Source of the DNA: Paguma larvata
Taxonomy: Eukaryota > Chordata > Mammalia > Carnivora > Viverridae
Assembly (NCBI GenBank): GCA_030068075.1
Contig: CM057844.1
Span: 14,926,001 to 14,990,000 of the forward strand
Length of the DNA stretch: 64,000 bases
Direction of reading: 5' to 3'
This document shows positions 35,735 to 47,599 of the stretch, piece after piece; the first letter of the stretch is position 1; each line of letters starts with the position of its first letter. The position numbers and the translations under genes are program-made. The notes below the pieces were generated by a model. It ran no database searches. It saw only the letters and a list, made by a program, of their open reading frames with translations, and was not told where the DNA came from.

Positions 35735-36110
35735 GATCGTGCAAGGTTTATAGTCTCGAGAAGGGCGTTTGGCTTTTATTTTTAGTGCAGAGGGAAACAT
35801 TAGAGGACTTTAAATAGATCGGTTACATGATCTGATTTATACTTTAAGAAGGTTACACTGCTACTGTGTGGAGAAAGGGTTGTACGGGCTCAAGAGTAGA
35901 AAGAAATGAAGCCAGGAAATGGCTACGGTTGCTAAAGTGAGAGATGGCAGGTGATGGTGGCTATGACCAGGGCAGTTAACCCAGTAGGGCTGAGAAACAG
36001 TTCCATCCCAGAAATATTTTAGAGCAAGAGCCAAGAACACTTATTTATTGATTAGACCAAGGGACAAGAGGAAGAGAGTAAGAAAGATTATTCTTAGATT
36101 TTTGACCTGA
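35735..36110 (+). mobile_element. Ancient interspersed repeat, unnamed
   Basis: gggccagatcgtgcaaggtt, tacatgatctgatttatact, ttacactgctactgtgtgga and gatggtggctatgaccaggg follow a widespread old mammalian repeat that I cannot place in a family. Confidence 0.4.
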
Positions 36111-36786
36111 GGTTGGGAAGACAGTAATACCATTAATAACTAGACTGTGGAAGAGCAGGTTAAAAACAAAACAAAACAAAACACCAACAACCAGGAATTC
36201 TGTTTTGAGTAAGGTAAGCTTGAAAGACCTGTTATTTATCCAATGGTGGCTCTAAGTGGGGCTCAACAGGGAGGAACTACTGAACATGTGAACTAATGAG
36301 ACCAATAACTAAGGATCTTTCTTGCTATTTCAAGTTACGGCTGTGTTGCTTTGCCCTGCCCCTTAGTTCAGGGTTCATTTTCTTATACATGTGTGCAAAA
36401 CATTAATGAACCCAAATATTCATATTGGGAAGTGAATTTTACAAAGCACATTGTCCTTGAGACAGAGTTGCCTGACTTTCTTGGCAACTGGCATGCACAC
36501 ACAGTGGGCCTGGGATGATTAATGGACAAGATTGTTCATGACCCACTTATGGGCTGTTTCTTCCATTATAAACCCTTCAAAATCTGGAAGGCTGGCTGGA
36601 TTTTATTTCATTTGAAAATAGTACCATCCTTTGTCTTTTTATTTTTAATCATAAAACAAAACCAAATGACTCTTCCCTTAAACCCCATGATCTATTCACA
36701 TCTCTAGTTGTTTTTGTTATTCAAATATCATGCATATTATAATAGCATCTGTGTACCTGCCATATCTGTTAAAATATTGCGATGGT

Positions 36787-37029
36787 GGGGTGCCTGGGTT
36801 AAATTTGTGATGGAGGGGAACCTGGGTATCTCAGTTGGTTAAGTGTCCATCTTTGGCTCAGGTCATGACCTGACAGTTCATGAGTTCGAGCCCCATGTCA
36901 GACTCTGTGCTAACTAACAGCTTGGAGCCTGGAGCCTGCTTTAGATTCTGTCTCCCTCTTTCTCTGCCCCTCCCCTGCTCATCTGACTGTCTCTCAAAAA
37001 TAAATAAACAATAAAAATCTTAAAAATAT
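36787..37029 (+). mobile_element. Felid SINE with a duplicated head start
   Basis: GGGGTGCCTGGGTT is followed 30 bp later by GGGGAACCTGGGTATCTCAG and the rest of a normal SINE, so the first bases occur twice. A-rich tail at 36996-37029. Confidence 0.9.
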
Positions 37030-39080
37030 ATTCATGATGGGGAATCAAGATTCAAAGTTGATTAGCTCTCATTGGTGTTGGTGATCAATTTTGATCATTC
37101 AAGAGTTACTTATTAAGGAATATTCATGACTTTTGTTGTTTTCATGTCTCATTAATAGGCAGAAATGGGAAAATAGGGAGCAAAACCTTCTTTATACTTT
37201 TTCCTGACTGACTAACCTATTAAGCAGAAGTCAAGACTCATCTTTTTGCATGGCATTGAGGAGTTTGCTCTCTAATAAGGAAGTTAAGACACATACACGA
37301 CATGCAACACGCTCTCACCACTGGAAGTATCTTTATTTTTTTCTAATCAAAATAAATCTAATTTGAATCTCATCCACTAATCCCACTAACTCTTCGAGGC
37401 TGAGGACAAGTCCAGTCCTATACTCCTGCACTCCTACATGTGTGGTTCCCTGCAGTAAAGAAAGCTTGTTCTCGCTGGTTGCCCTGCAGCACGGAGAAAC
37501 TTGTTAATGCCTCATGCCTCAAGCAGCTGTAGACTCTTCCCAGGAGCTTTCCCAGAGGTTTTCTCAGCTCATAAGGGGCAGGTGGAAGTGCTCCAAGGTT
37601 ACTATTCTTGTGAACAACTCTCTTTCAGTGAGAGGAGAAAACTGGAGGCCACATACCCGTTGTCTTTGCCCCTGGTGGGACAATTCTGAGGTGAGTGCTA
37701 ATTTCCTTCACAAAGTCCCTCCATGGAATTGAGTCCTAGTTACCCATAGTAGTAACACTCCCCAGAATTATACCATTATTGATCTACACTCCTACCTCAA
37801 TGCTTCACTATGTTTCCTGGGGTCACCTCCCAGAAAGTACTTGTACCTGAATTCTTGTCTGAGGGTCTGCTTTTTGCAGAACACAAATTTAGACATCCAA
37901 CATCACTTGGTTGTCTTCTTCCCATTGTTTAGAACAATATAATGACACTGTGAGGCACTGGGGAATTGGGGAGGTGCCCATGCCACAGACCCAGAGTCTA
38001 CTGCTGCCCATGTTCCTTGTTTCAGCCATCATAGACTGGGCTCCATGTCCAAGGCAGTCTTATCTCTTGGCAGCTCCCTTGGCAGGCTTGTGAAGCAGCT
38101 GGGTGGCCTTGCCATCTGAGGTTCTGCTTCTGCCCAGGCCCTGGGTTTCAGAAAGCCAGTGTGCCTGAGGGCTCCAACAGTCATTTATGGCTTCTCTTCT
38201 CTAAAAGCTGGAGAGGTAGGTTCTTGCCAGTTTACCCCTCAAAGCTGGGAGCACTTCCAAACTTTTCCCTCTTGTCCACTCAGCTTAAGTGGGCTAGAAC
38301 AAGGCCCCAGAAAATGTTCTCTGCAAAGGGCAAGAGAGTAAATATTTTAGACTTTGTGGGGTGTACAGTCTGTCACAACTATTTAACCCTCCTGTTGTAA
38401 CATGACAAACATAGGTCATACAGAAATGGATGAGTGTTGTTGTTTTCCAATACAACTTTATTTATGGACACTGAAATTTGAATTTTATATAATTTTTACA
38501 AGTCAAAAAATGATTTTCCTTAAACTTTTTTCTAACCCCTTAGAAATGTAAAAATGATTCTTGGTTCATGAGCCATACAACAGCAGGTAGTAGCCGGGAT
38601 TTAGACAGTGAGGCATAGTTGGCTGATCTGTAGGCTAGACTTTCAAAAGCAAAGTCCTGTTTAGATTTTATTATGCTGCTAAACTTCTTTTTTATTGGTA
38701 TTATTTAATCTAATTAATATTAGGAATATGTTGGATTTATCAATTCCTGACATATTACCAATAAATAAATCCTTTAGGGCAGGAATAATATCCCTTTGCA
38801 TTTTCCCTGTAGTACCTTGTTTGATGGTCTACATAAATTGGTTTATAATAGCACCAAAAACAGGGAGCTTATTATTTGTTCTTTACTCTGCTTTGTGCTG
38901 TGCTGTGGGACTCAATTGTTTCCTCATTTGAAGAAGAAATGATAAAACCCACACTAATAGGTTGCCATGACAATTAAATGACATTGTGTCTGTGACAATG
39001 CTTTGTCAGTTATTATTATAAAATGTCAGGTGGTATTGTGATTGTGGCTTATAGTTATAAGATATAATCTCTCACAGGGT
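37030..39080. other. Intergenic DNA without recognised features
   Basis: No gene and no repeat I can name. Several frames of 60-80 codons on plus (37501-38400, 38695-38931) have no recognisable relatives. Confidence 0.5.
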
Positions 39081-39084
39081 GGTG

Positions 39085-39275
39085 GTTCTGTACCAAAGAG
39101 AAATTTGGAGGCTGGGGGATAAATGGATTCTATTCTTTGATCTTTCACTATATAGTTTTGTGACCTTAGATTCAATAATTTCTCCATCTGTACAATGGCG
39201 ATAATGTTCTTGACTTGCCTGTAACATGGGGTTTAAATGAGAGAAATTGCTAAATGCTATAATCATGTAAGATTT
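39085..39275 (+). mobile_element. MIR fragment
   Basis: gttttgtgaccttagattca, atttctccatctgtacaatg and gcgataatgttcttgact fit MIR. Confidence 0.65.
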
Positions 39276-39479
39276 AACTTTAACATATGGGGTCTGTGCT
39301 AGGGGTGTGTGTGTGTGTTTATGTGTGGTTTGGCAGAAATCTAAGATGGAAACAAATATTCCTGCCCGTTGTGTATATACTTTTTATTATCTCTTCCTCT
39401 TGAGCATGGAGAGAGCTGGATATGATGAATTTCACTTCATCGATTAGGGTATATTATATTAAAAACTTAAAAGAATTTT

Positions 39480-39995
39480 GAAGTTATAATTAAGGTACCA
39501 AACCAGTTGACTATGAGTTCATCAAAATGGAGACTATTCTAGGCTACCTTACCCAATCAAATGAGCCCCTAACAGGGACTGGGCCCTTCCTGGAAGAGGA
39601 GGGATACAACAGAGGGATTCTGCTGGTGGCCTTGCAAAAAGAAGCTGCCATGTTGAAAAGAGGATCCACAGATAAGACCATGTGGCAAGGAGCTATAGGG
39701 AGCTTCTAGGAGCTGAGAACCCCCCATGATCAATAGGCAGCCAGGAAGGGGGAACTCGGTCCTATACCTGCAAGGAACTGAATTCCCCAAACAACCCCTT
39801 GAATTCGGAAGGGTATCCTGGGCCTCAGATGAGAACATAGTCCAAATGACCCTGGATTTCAGCCAGGTTAGACATAGAGCAGAGAATCCGGCCACTCTGT
39901 CTAGACTTCTGACTTACAGAACTGTGAAGTAATGAGTAGGTTTGCAATAAATTTGTGGCAATTTGTTATGTAGCAGTACTAGACTAACACAACAT
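39480..39995 (+). mobile_element. MaLR/ERV-L-like LTR, family not assigned
   Basis: acccaatcaaatgagcccct, gtctagacttctgacttaca, gaactgtgaagtaatgagta, AATAAA near 39948, then gtggcaatttgttatgtagc and actagactaacaca at the end, the usual order of such LTR 3' halves. Confidence 0.55.
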
Positions 39996-40574
39996 GAACT
40001 TATTGTCTAAATGAGGCAATGAGAGTAAAGCATGTAAGAGAAAAAGATAAAATTCTAACAGATGTGATCTGGGTCATAGGTTAGGTATCCATTCTTGGAA
40101 AGGCAAAAGGAGGGATGGTGTGGTGGGATGGGGGCTTCATGGACAGAAGATTCCTGAGATCAGCCTTCCCTGCATGGAAGGAAGAAGGGGAGGAGTTTCC
40201 TTGGGGAACGTGGGACTGGAACATGGGAATTTTTTGCCTCCATGTAGTGTGAGGCCAGAAACACAAAGGAGAGAGTTTCAGAATGAGGACATGGCTCACT
40301 AACTCTGTCAAGCACTGCTGAAAGCTTCCAATGAGCATATAGAGGAAACCACTTGGCTAGGTGGAAGTCATCCATATTTTGAGCAATGTCATTGGGCATG
40401 ATAGGAGTTTCAAAAGGGGGTTTACCTTCACATTAAGGGCAAACTGATATGCAATAAGAGTGCGAAAACAATTCAACCAAGAAAGAATAGTCTTTTCCAC
40501 AAATGGTGCTGGGACAACTGGATATTATATGTGGAATTAGACCCACATTTCATGCCACATATAAAACTGAATTT

Positions 40575-40773
40575 GGGATGCCTAGGTGGCTTAGTCAGTT
40601 AAGCATCCAACTTTGGCTGAGGTCATGATCTCAACAGTTTGCAGGTTCGAGCCCTGCATTGGGCTCTGCTCTTAGTGTGGAGCCCGCTTCAGATCCTCTT
40701 TCCCCCCCTCTCTGCTCCTCCCTACTTGTGTGCATGCTTTTCTCTCTCTCAAAACTAAATAAACATTAAAAAA
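40575..40773 (+). mobile_element. Felid SINE inside an L1
   Basis: GGGATGCCTAGGTGGCTTAG head, full body and A-rich end. TGAATTT before and TGAATTC after the element suggest the target duplication. Confidence 0.92.
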
Positions 40774-41270
40774 ATGAATTCAAAATGGAGCAAGAACCTA
40801 AATATAAGTGCTACAACTACACATCTCCTAGAAGAAAAGAGGCCTAAGTCTTAGGGACCTTGAATTAACACAGTTTCTTCTGATATGATACCAAAGGCAC
40901 AAACAACAAAAGAAATAGATAAATTAGATTTCATCAGAATCAACTACTTTGGCGCTTCAAGAATCCCATCAGAAATAGGAAAAGACAACTCCAAATGGGA
41001 AGGTAGTTTTGTAAATCCTATTATCTGATGAGAGATTAGTATTTCAAACATATACAAATTCCAATAACTCAATGATAAAAGGCCAAACAACCCACTTTAA
41101 AAATGGGCAAAGACTCTGAGTAGATATTTCTGCCAAGAAGGTATACAAATGGCAAATAAGCACATGAAAAAATAATTAATATTAATCATCAGGGAAATGC
41201 AAATCAAAATCACAATGAGATGCCACCACACGTGTGCTGGGATGGCTATGATCAAAAAGAGGATTGCACA

Positions 41271-41433
41271 TTCTCCACATCCTCACCAACACCTCTTGTT
41301 TCCTGTGTTATTAGTTCACCCTGATGCTTATAGCAGAATTAACAACAATAGCCAAATTATGGAAAGAGCCTAAATGTCCATTGACTGATGAATGGATAGG
41401 GAAGATGTGGAATATGTATATATATTTTATCTA

Positions 41434-41480
<47 letters not shown>

Positions 41481-41600
41481 GTAATTGTGCTCATTGTGAT
41501 GAGCACTGGGTGTTGTATGTAAGTGATGAAGCAATAAATTCTACTCCTGAAACCAATATTGTACTGTATGTTAATTAAAATTTAAATACAAATTTAAAAA
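41271..41600 (+). mobile_element. Young carnivore L1 3' end with 5' inversion
   Basis: 41271-41314 (ttctccacatcctcaccaac) is L1 sequence in complement, joined to forward L1 3' end from about 41312 (gtgatgagcactgggtgttg, attctactcctgaaaccaat, gtactgtatgttaattaaaa). Flanks ATTGCACA at 41263-41270 and ATTGTTCACA at 41600-41609 are the target duplication. Confidence 0.8.
41433..41480. repeat. (TATC)n microsatellite in an L1
   Basis: About twelve CTAT units inside the young L1 3' end, so the tract is no older than that insertion. Confidence 0.95.
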
Positions 41601-42174
41601 TTGTTCACAAAGATGTGGAGAGATCAGGGCCCTAATGCATTGCTGGTTGGAATGGAAAATGATACAGTCACTTTGAGAAACAGTCTGGCAATTCTCAAGG
41701 GTTAAACACAGAGTTGCCATATGACTCAGCTGTTTTAACCCCATGTACATACCCAAGAGAAATGCAAATATATGTCCACACAAAAAGTGTACCCGAATGT
41801 CTATAGCAGCATCATTCATAATCACCTCAAATTGGAAGCAACTTAAATATCTGTCAACTGATAAATGGGTAAATAAAATACAGTATCTTCTTTTAAAGTT
41901 TGATATATTGAGAAAAAATTGCAATTTACCTCTCTGAAGATATCTAATAAATGTTATTAAACATTATACTGAAATAAACTTTGTCAGTAAATCATTAATA
42001 GTATATAAGCCTAGTACATTTTTTCCAGAAATTTAAAATTATGTCTTCATATACCATGCAAACATAATAAAGTGACAGGATTTAAACATTTCTAAAAAGG
42101 GTTATAGACATTATGTATTTCTGAGAAATAAAATTTTCAGTCAAGAAAGCAATCAACAATTTAAAAATATCACT

Positions 42175-42620
42175 CATTGAACACTCATGATATGCCCAGA
42201 ACTGTAAGTTCTTTTCATTTAAAATCTCATTTAAGGGGTGTCTGGGTGGTTCAGTTGGTTAAGCATCTGACTTCAACTCAAGTCATGATCTTGCAGTTTA
42301 TGGTTTGAGCCCTGCATCAGGCTCTGTGCTGACAGCTCAGAGCTTGGAACCTGCTTCAGATTCTGTGTCTCCCTCTCTCTCTGCTCCCTGCCACTTCCAC
42401 TTACTCTCTCTCTCTCTCTCAAAAATAAATAATAAAAACAAAAATAAAATAAAATAAAATCTTATTTAATTCTTACAGCAGCCCTATGAGGTAGGAGGTG
42501 TTATGCCCTTTCTACAGATGGAGGTTCAAATTCAGTGAGGTTAATTAAGTAGCCTGCTGAAAGTCTGCAGTTGGGCAAATATTGGAGTTAGGATTTATAC
42601 CCCGGTCATTGTGATCCCAC
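42175..42620 (-). mobile_element. MIR, reverse orientation, split by a SINE
   Basis: cattgaacactcatgatatg and tttaaaatctcatttaa, then after the SINE ttcttacagcagccctatga, gaggtaggaggtgttatgcc and tttctacagatggagg: the complement of MIR. Confidence 0.75.
42235..42455 (+). mobile_element. Felid SINE inside a MIR
   Basis: GGGGTGTCTGGGTGGTTCAG head, full body, tail of AAAAT units. Target duplication AAAATCTCATTTAA at 42221-42234 and AAAATCTTATTTAA at 42456-42469. Confidence 0.95.
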
Positions 42621-43419
42621 ATTAGACTGTTCTTTGCCACACTAACCTCTACAAGCAAAAAGTTCTGTATCTCTTAGCTGATTGCAGCTTAACCCATTTC
42701 CATTTTGCTCGATACTATTATTCAACTTTACTGTAAAATCCCTTGGGACTGTTTATGTCCAATTTATTTAACTTACCATCTCTTTTCTGTCTGACAGCTG
42801 CCTCTAGGTGGATCTTTTTACTCTTTTCCCTAGGTATGTCTTTTCTGTCCCTTGTCAGTTTTTCTCTTAGCAACTCTTGTGTTTGTTCAAATAATTTTCT
42901 GTTGGTAACTTGGAGAGTTGGTTTGAACAAAACTGGAAGGGAGGAAGAAAAGGGCATACTCTGCATCAAACTCTCTGCCTCCCCTTACTCAGCACAGGCT
43001 TTCCTCTTCTTTCTTTTGTGAGAGATGTGGAGAAAGTCCTGTTGATTTAATTTTACACTCAAAACTCTCCTAGATAATGCTGCCACTTGGCTGGTTCCCA
43101 CTTAGCAACAGGCTTCAGAGGTAAGCTTTGTTACTTGGGCAGAGGTCTGGCTTCTGTAATTGCTTCAAGATGAATTAGGGTGCAGTAGGGGCTTTGGAAT
43201 GGAATGATTTGACATGGTGTGTGATGCAACTTTTGTTCTCTTTTTCTAATAGAAGGAGCATCAGAGACAGCTCCTTATTTGAGAACTTGAATATTTTCCT
43301 ATGTAGTTTGGTACTGTATGACATCATTAATGTTATCTCCAGTATATTCTAAGGAATAGTAACAATATATAGTCAAACCCAATTTTATCATTCCCTCTAA
43401 AATTGATCTGTTATTTTTA
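42621..43419. other. Unassigned DNA with a charged minus-strand frame
   Basis: An 83-codon frame on minus at 42718-42969 is rich in K, R and E (QTQELLREKLTRDRKDIPRE). I do not recognise it and see no repeat here. Confidence 0.4.
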
Positions 43420-43590
43420 ATAGTATTTTTTAAAATTAATTTTTGAAAGAGCACAAGGTGGGTGAGAAGCAGACAGAGGATCCGAAGTGGGCTCTGCACC
43501 GACAGCAGAGAGTCCGATGTGGGGCTTGAACTCCCAAACTGTGAGATCAAGACCTAAGCTGAAGTCAGAAGTTCAACCGACTGAGCCAAC
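43420..43590 (-). mobile_element. Felid SINE, reverse orientation, degraded
   Basis: SINE body in complement ending ccgactgagccaac; the last bases of the head are missing. Confidence 0.85.
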
Positions 43591-44680
43591 TAGATTTAAT
43601 CTTCTATTAATAGATGTTCAAGAGAATATATCAGTGAACTGGTCCCGGCCACCTTGGAAAAGGAGGGTGTGTGGTAGTCAAGGGCTTCTTGTAGCCAAGT
43701 GGCTTGCTGCCTGATTAGATTTATATGGATTCTTATTTCCCAGGAGGAGTTAATACAGGTGCAGTGAGTGGTGTCAGCCATCATATAGATTCTGCCTTGT
43801 TTAGCAATCAGTTAGGTAATTAATAAGAGGTATTTGAATGGAAACACAAGGAAAGCCCAGGTTAATGGTTGGAGCAGATTATAAACTCAGTGTCTGACTC
43901 TCAAGTGGTGCCAGTAAGAAGATTTTTAGGTGTCAGTCTTGAAGTATCCTTAGATGGGCTGGGAGCAGGTAGTGGCAATCTGAAGATTTTTCTGGTGTGT
44001 AGTTCAAATGTCTCTGGTGATCTTTTGAGTGGCTCATTAAGCAACAGGCAATAGGATTGTCTATATATAAGCTATTGTGGCAGTTTCTCTGAATTATTTT
44101 TTTTTAATTTCTCTGAAGTTTATCTCAAGTTGTCCAGCTTCAGTTTGCAGGGCCTCAGGAAAAAGGTAGTTTTCATTCTTAACGACTTTAAGACTAGACA
44201 AAGAGAGAAGATGGGAACCTTAGTTTGCAGAGTCACAGCCAGATATCCAAGGAAACCAGAATTCAGAATCTAGCCGGGTTTTATGGGCAAAAAACAAACA
44301 CTCAAAGACAATCAGAACTAGAATCTAATATCTACGAACATGTGTTATTGAAACTTAATTTCTCCCTAAAATCATCCTCATTTCTTGTCAAAGACAACCA
44401 AATTAAGACTAATTTGTTTGTGAAATAAGGCTAGTTTTAACGAATGTGGCCTAATCATTTACATAAGCGCAGCAAGAATATTGATTGACCACATAGCTTC
44501 TTTTAAATCTGCTTTATTGGAACTTTTTATAAAGAATTTCAAGTTGAGCCTTCAATGGCTTTTAAAGGCCAGAAGCCAACTCAAATATTTGCATCAGGCT
44601 TGTCTTCAATACTTGCAGATTTGGGTGAATTCCTTTCTTCTCTAGTTCCCTAAAATATTTTGAGGTTCATGCACCTGCTA
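43591..44680. other. Intergenic DNA without recognised features
   Basis: No gene or repeat I can name. Confidence 0.5.
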
Positions 44681-44694
44681 AGAAGTGATATTCT

Positions 44695-44877
44695 ATTTTT
44701 TAAGCTTATTTCTTTATTTTGAGAGAGAGAAAGAGAGTGTGAGCAGGGGAGAGGCAGAGAGAGAATCCCAAGCTGTCAGTGTAGAGCCTGAATCCCAGGA
44801 ACCATGAGATCATGACCTGAGTCAAAACCAAGAGTCAGATGCTTACCGCTTGATGAAATGAGCCACAGAAGTGCCCC
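44695..44877 (-). mobile_element. Felid SINE, reverse orientation
   Basis: Body in complement with the head diverged. Target duplication AGAAGTGATATTCT at 44681-44694 and AGAAATGACATTCT at 44878-44891. Confidence 0.92.
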
Positions 44878-45397
44878 AGAAATGACATTCTTTATTCAGC
44901 TTGTAAGGTTACTGGGAACCCTGTAAGCAAGGTATCAGGACAACGTTTCCAAGGAGCTCCACTGGCACCATAAAATCAACCTGAGTTCCTTAAAACTCTC
45001 TGGGCATGTATCTCTCAAATATGACATTTCAGTCAGAGCCTTAGTAATATAACCGGTGTTTCCAATGGTGCCCTGTTAGGAGGAGAAGAGATTCTCACTG
45101 AACCTAAGTAAATAATTATAATTGCAATGAAAGAAAGAATACTCATCGAGAGTTTCTGAATACTGGAAAGGTCGGACATGGAGAAAGATAAATGTTCCAA
45201 TTTGTTCACAAAGAAATATTCTATCATATTTCTGTAAGTCATAGATGTCTTAAGAGAAAACTTTCCATGAATCTGGAAGAGCAAACATTAGAGAACCAGT
45301 CATGTTTCAAACAAGAATCATGAAAAACATACTCATCTTCCTTAATTCATTTAGTCCCCTTTTATTAAGTCTTATTCTGTTTGAGTGCAGTTTTCTT

Positions 45398-45625
45398 TAT
45401 TTAAAAAAAATATTTTTAATCCTTATTTATATTTGAGAGAGAGGTAGACTGCAAGCAGGAAGGGGCAGAGAGAGAGAGACAGAGAGGGAGAGACAGAATT
45501 GGAAGCAGGCTACAGGCTTTGAGCTGTTAGCACAGCGCCCAACGTGGGGCTCGAACCCACAGAACATGAGATCATGACCCGAGCCGAAGCCTGACACCTA
45601 ACCAACTGAGCCACCTAGGCACCTC
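45398..45625 (-). mobile_element. Felid SINE, reverse orientation
   Basis: Complete body in complement. Target duplication TTGAGTGCAGTTTTCTT at 45381-45397 and TTGAGTGCAGTTTCTT at 45626-45641. Confidence 0.95.
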
Positions 45626-45641
45626 TTGAGTGCAGTTTCTT

Positions 45642-46274
45642 ACTAGTTCTGGAAATTCTTAGTTTTAGGATCTCCAGGATAACAGAAGAATGTATTTATC
45701 AAAAGTGCTTTCTATATAATCTCCATGGAGCTGAAGCACATTTTGCAAGAGCAAAATGTAAATGTAAATGGCAAAAGACTAAAAAATTGGCCATGGCTAA
45801 TGACCTGATGAGAGTTCATTACAATGCAGTTGACAAGGAAAACTGGTTGTTTCTGTGACACACAGCATTTTAATAATTAGCATTTTAAGTGATGACATTA
45901 TACCAGGGCATATTAAAATTTTAAGAGTTGTATATATTTTCTGGAACGGTTATAGCATTTACCTACATAATGGAACCTAAGAAGATCTATTAAAACATTT
46001 GTTTGACAATGCTTCCCTTATAACTTAACATGTCAAATAACCAAGCCCAGTTAGTTAAAAAGATTTCATTTAGAATTTGAATTTTGAAGAAGTTTATTAA
46101 AAAACTTCAGAATGTTCTAAAGCACATGACTAAAAAAGATAACAGATCATTACAAAACTTAAAATTTAGTTATCAGTGTAACCCGAGGTGTCCAGCAGAG
46201 ATTCTATGGAACGTTGTATACTTGTTAGCAAAACTTAGCTCCTTTACTATTGAAAAGTTTCCGTTTTCTAAGTG
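45642..46274. other. AT-rich intergenic DNA
   Basis: No gene or repeat recognised up to the point where L1 homology begins abruptly. Confidence 0.5.
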
Positions 46275-47554
46275 ATTATCTAGAAAAATGTTGCAATGGC
46301 CAATGTCAGAGGAATTACCACCTGTGCTCTCTTCTAGGATTTTCATGGCTTTAGGTTTCACATTTTGGTCCTTAATCCATTTTGAATTTATTTTTGTGTA
46401 TGATGTAAGAAAGTGGTCCAGTTTAATTCTTTTGCATGTAGCTGTCTGTCCATTTTCCCAACACCGTTTTTTGAAGAGATTGTCTTTTTTTCATTGGATT
46501 TTCTTTCCTGCTTTGTTGAAGATTAGTTGACCATATAATTGTGGGTTTTTTTTTCCCTGGGTTTTCTACTCTGTTCCATTGATATATGTGTTTATTTCTG
46601 TGCCAGGATCAGACTGTTTTGATTATTACTCCTTTGTAACATAACTTGAAGCCTGTAATTGTGATACCTCCAGTTTTGCTTTTCTTTTTCAAAGTTGTTT
46701 TGGCCATTTGGGGTCTTTTGGGATTCCAAATAAATTTTTGGATATTTTTGTTCCAGTTCTGTGAAAAATGGTGTTGGTATTTTGATAGGGATTGCATAAA
46801 TATGTAAATGGCTTTCAGTAGTATGGAAATTTTAAAAATATTTGTTCTTCCAATCCATGAGCACGAAATGTCATTCCACTTCTTTGTCATCTTCAGTTTT
46901 TTTCATCAATGTTTATAGTTTACAGAGTACAAGTTTTTCATCTCCTAGGTTAAGTCTATTCCTAGGTATTTTACGATTTTTGGTGCAATTGAAAATGGGA
47001 TTGTTTTCTTAATTTCTCCTTCTGCTGTTTCATTGTTAGTGTATAGAAATGCAACATAAGTCTGTGCATTGGTTTTGTATCCTGCAACTTTCCTGAATTC
47101 ACTTCTCAGTTCTAGGGGTTTTTTTGGTGGAGTCTTTGGGGTTTTCTATATATGATATCATGTCAACTGCAAATAGTGAAAGTTTACTTCTTCCTTTCCA
47201 ATTTGGTGCCTTTTACTTTTCTTGGTCTGACGGCTGTGTCTAGGACTTCCAGTATTATGTTGAATAAAAGTGGTAAGAGTGGACATCCTTGTCTTATTCC
47301 TGACCTTAGGGGAAAGCTCTCAGCTTTCCCATATAAGTACGATATTCAAAGTGGGTTTTTCATAGATGGCCTTGAGGTATGTTCCATCTAAATCTACTTT
47401 GTTGAAGGCTTTTATCATGACTGCATGTTGTACTTCGTTCAATGCTTTCTCTACAACTACTAAAATGATCATATCCTTTTTATCCTTTTTCTTTCCCTTT
47501 TTTAAAAAAGTTTATTATTTCTTTTGAGAGAGAGAGCATAAGTGGGGGAGGACC

Positions 47555-47599
<45 letters not shown>

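Larger units (their letters stand above)
40440..41940 (+). mobile_element. Old L1 ORF2/3' region, split by a SINE and a younger L1
   Basis: 40440-40574, 40774-41270 and 41601-41940 are collinear L1: aatggtgctgggacaactgg, aaatgggcaaagactctgag, gatggctatgatcaaaaaga, then gatgtggagagatcagggcc and ctatagcagcatcattcata. Stops throughout. Confidence 0.85.
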
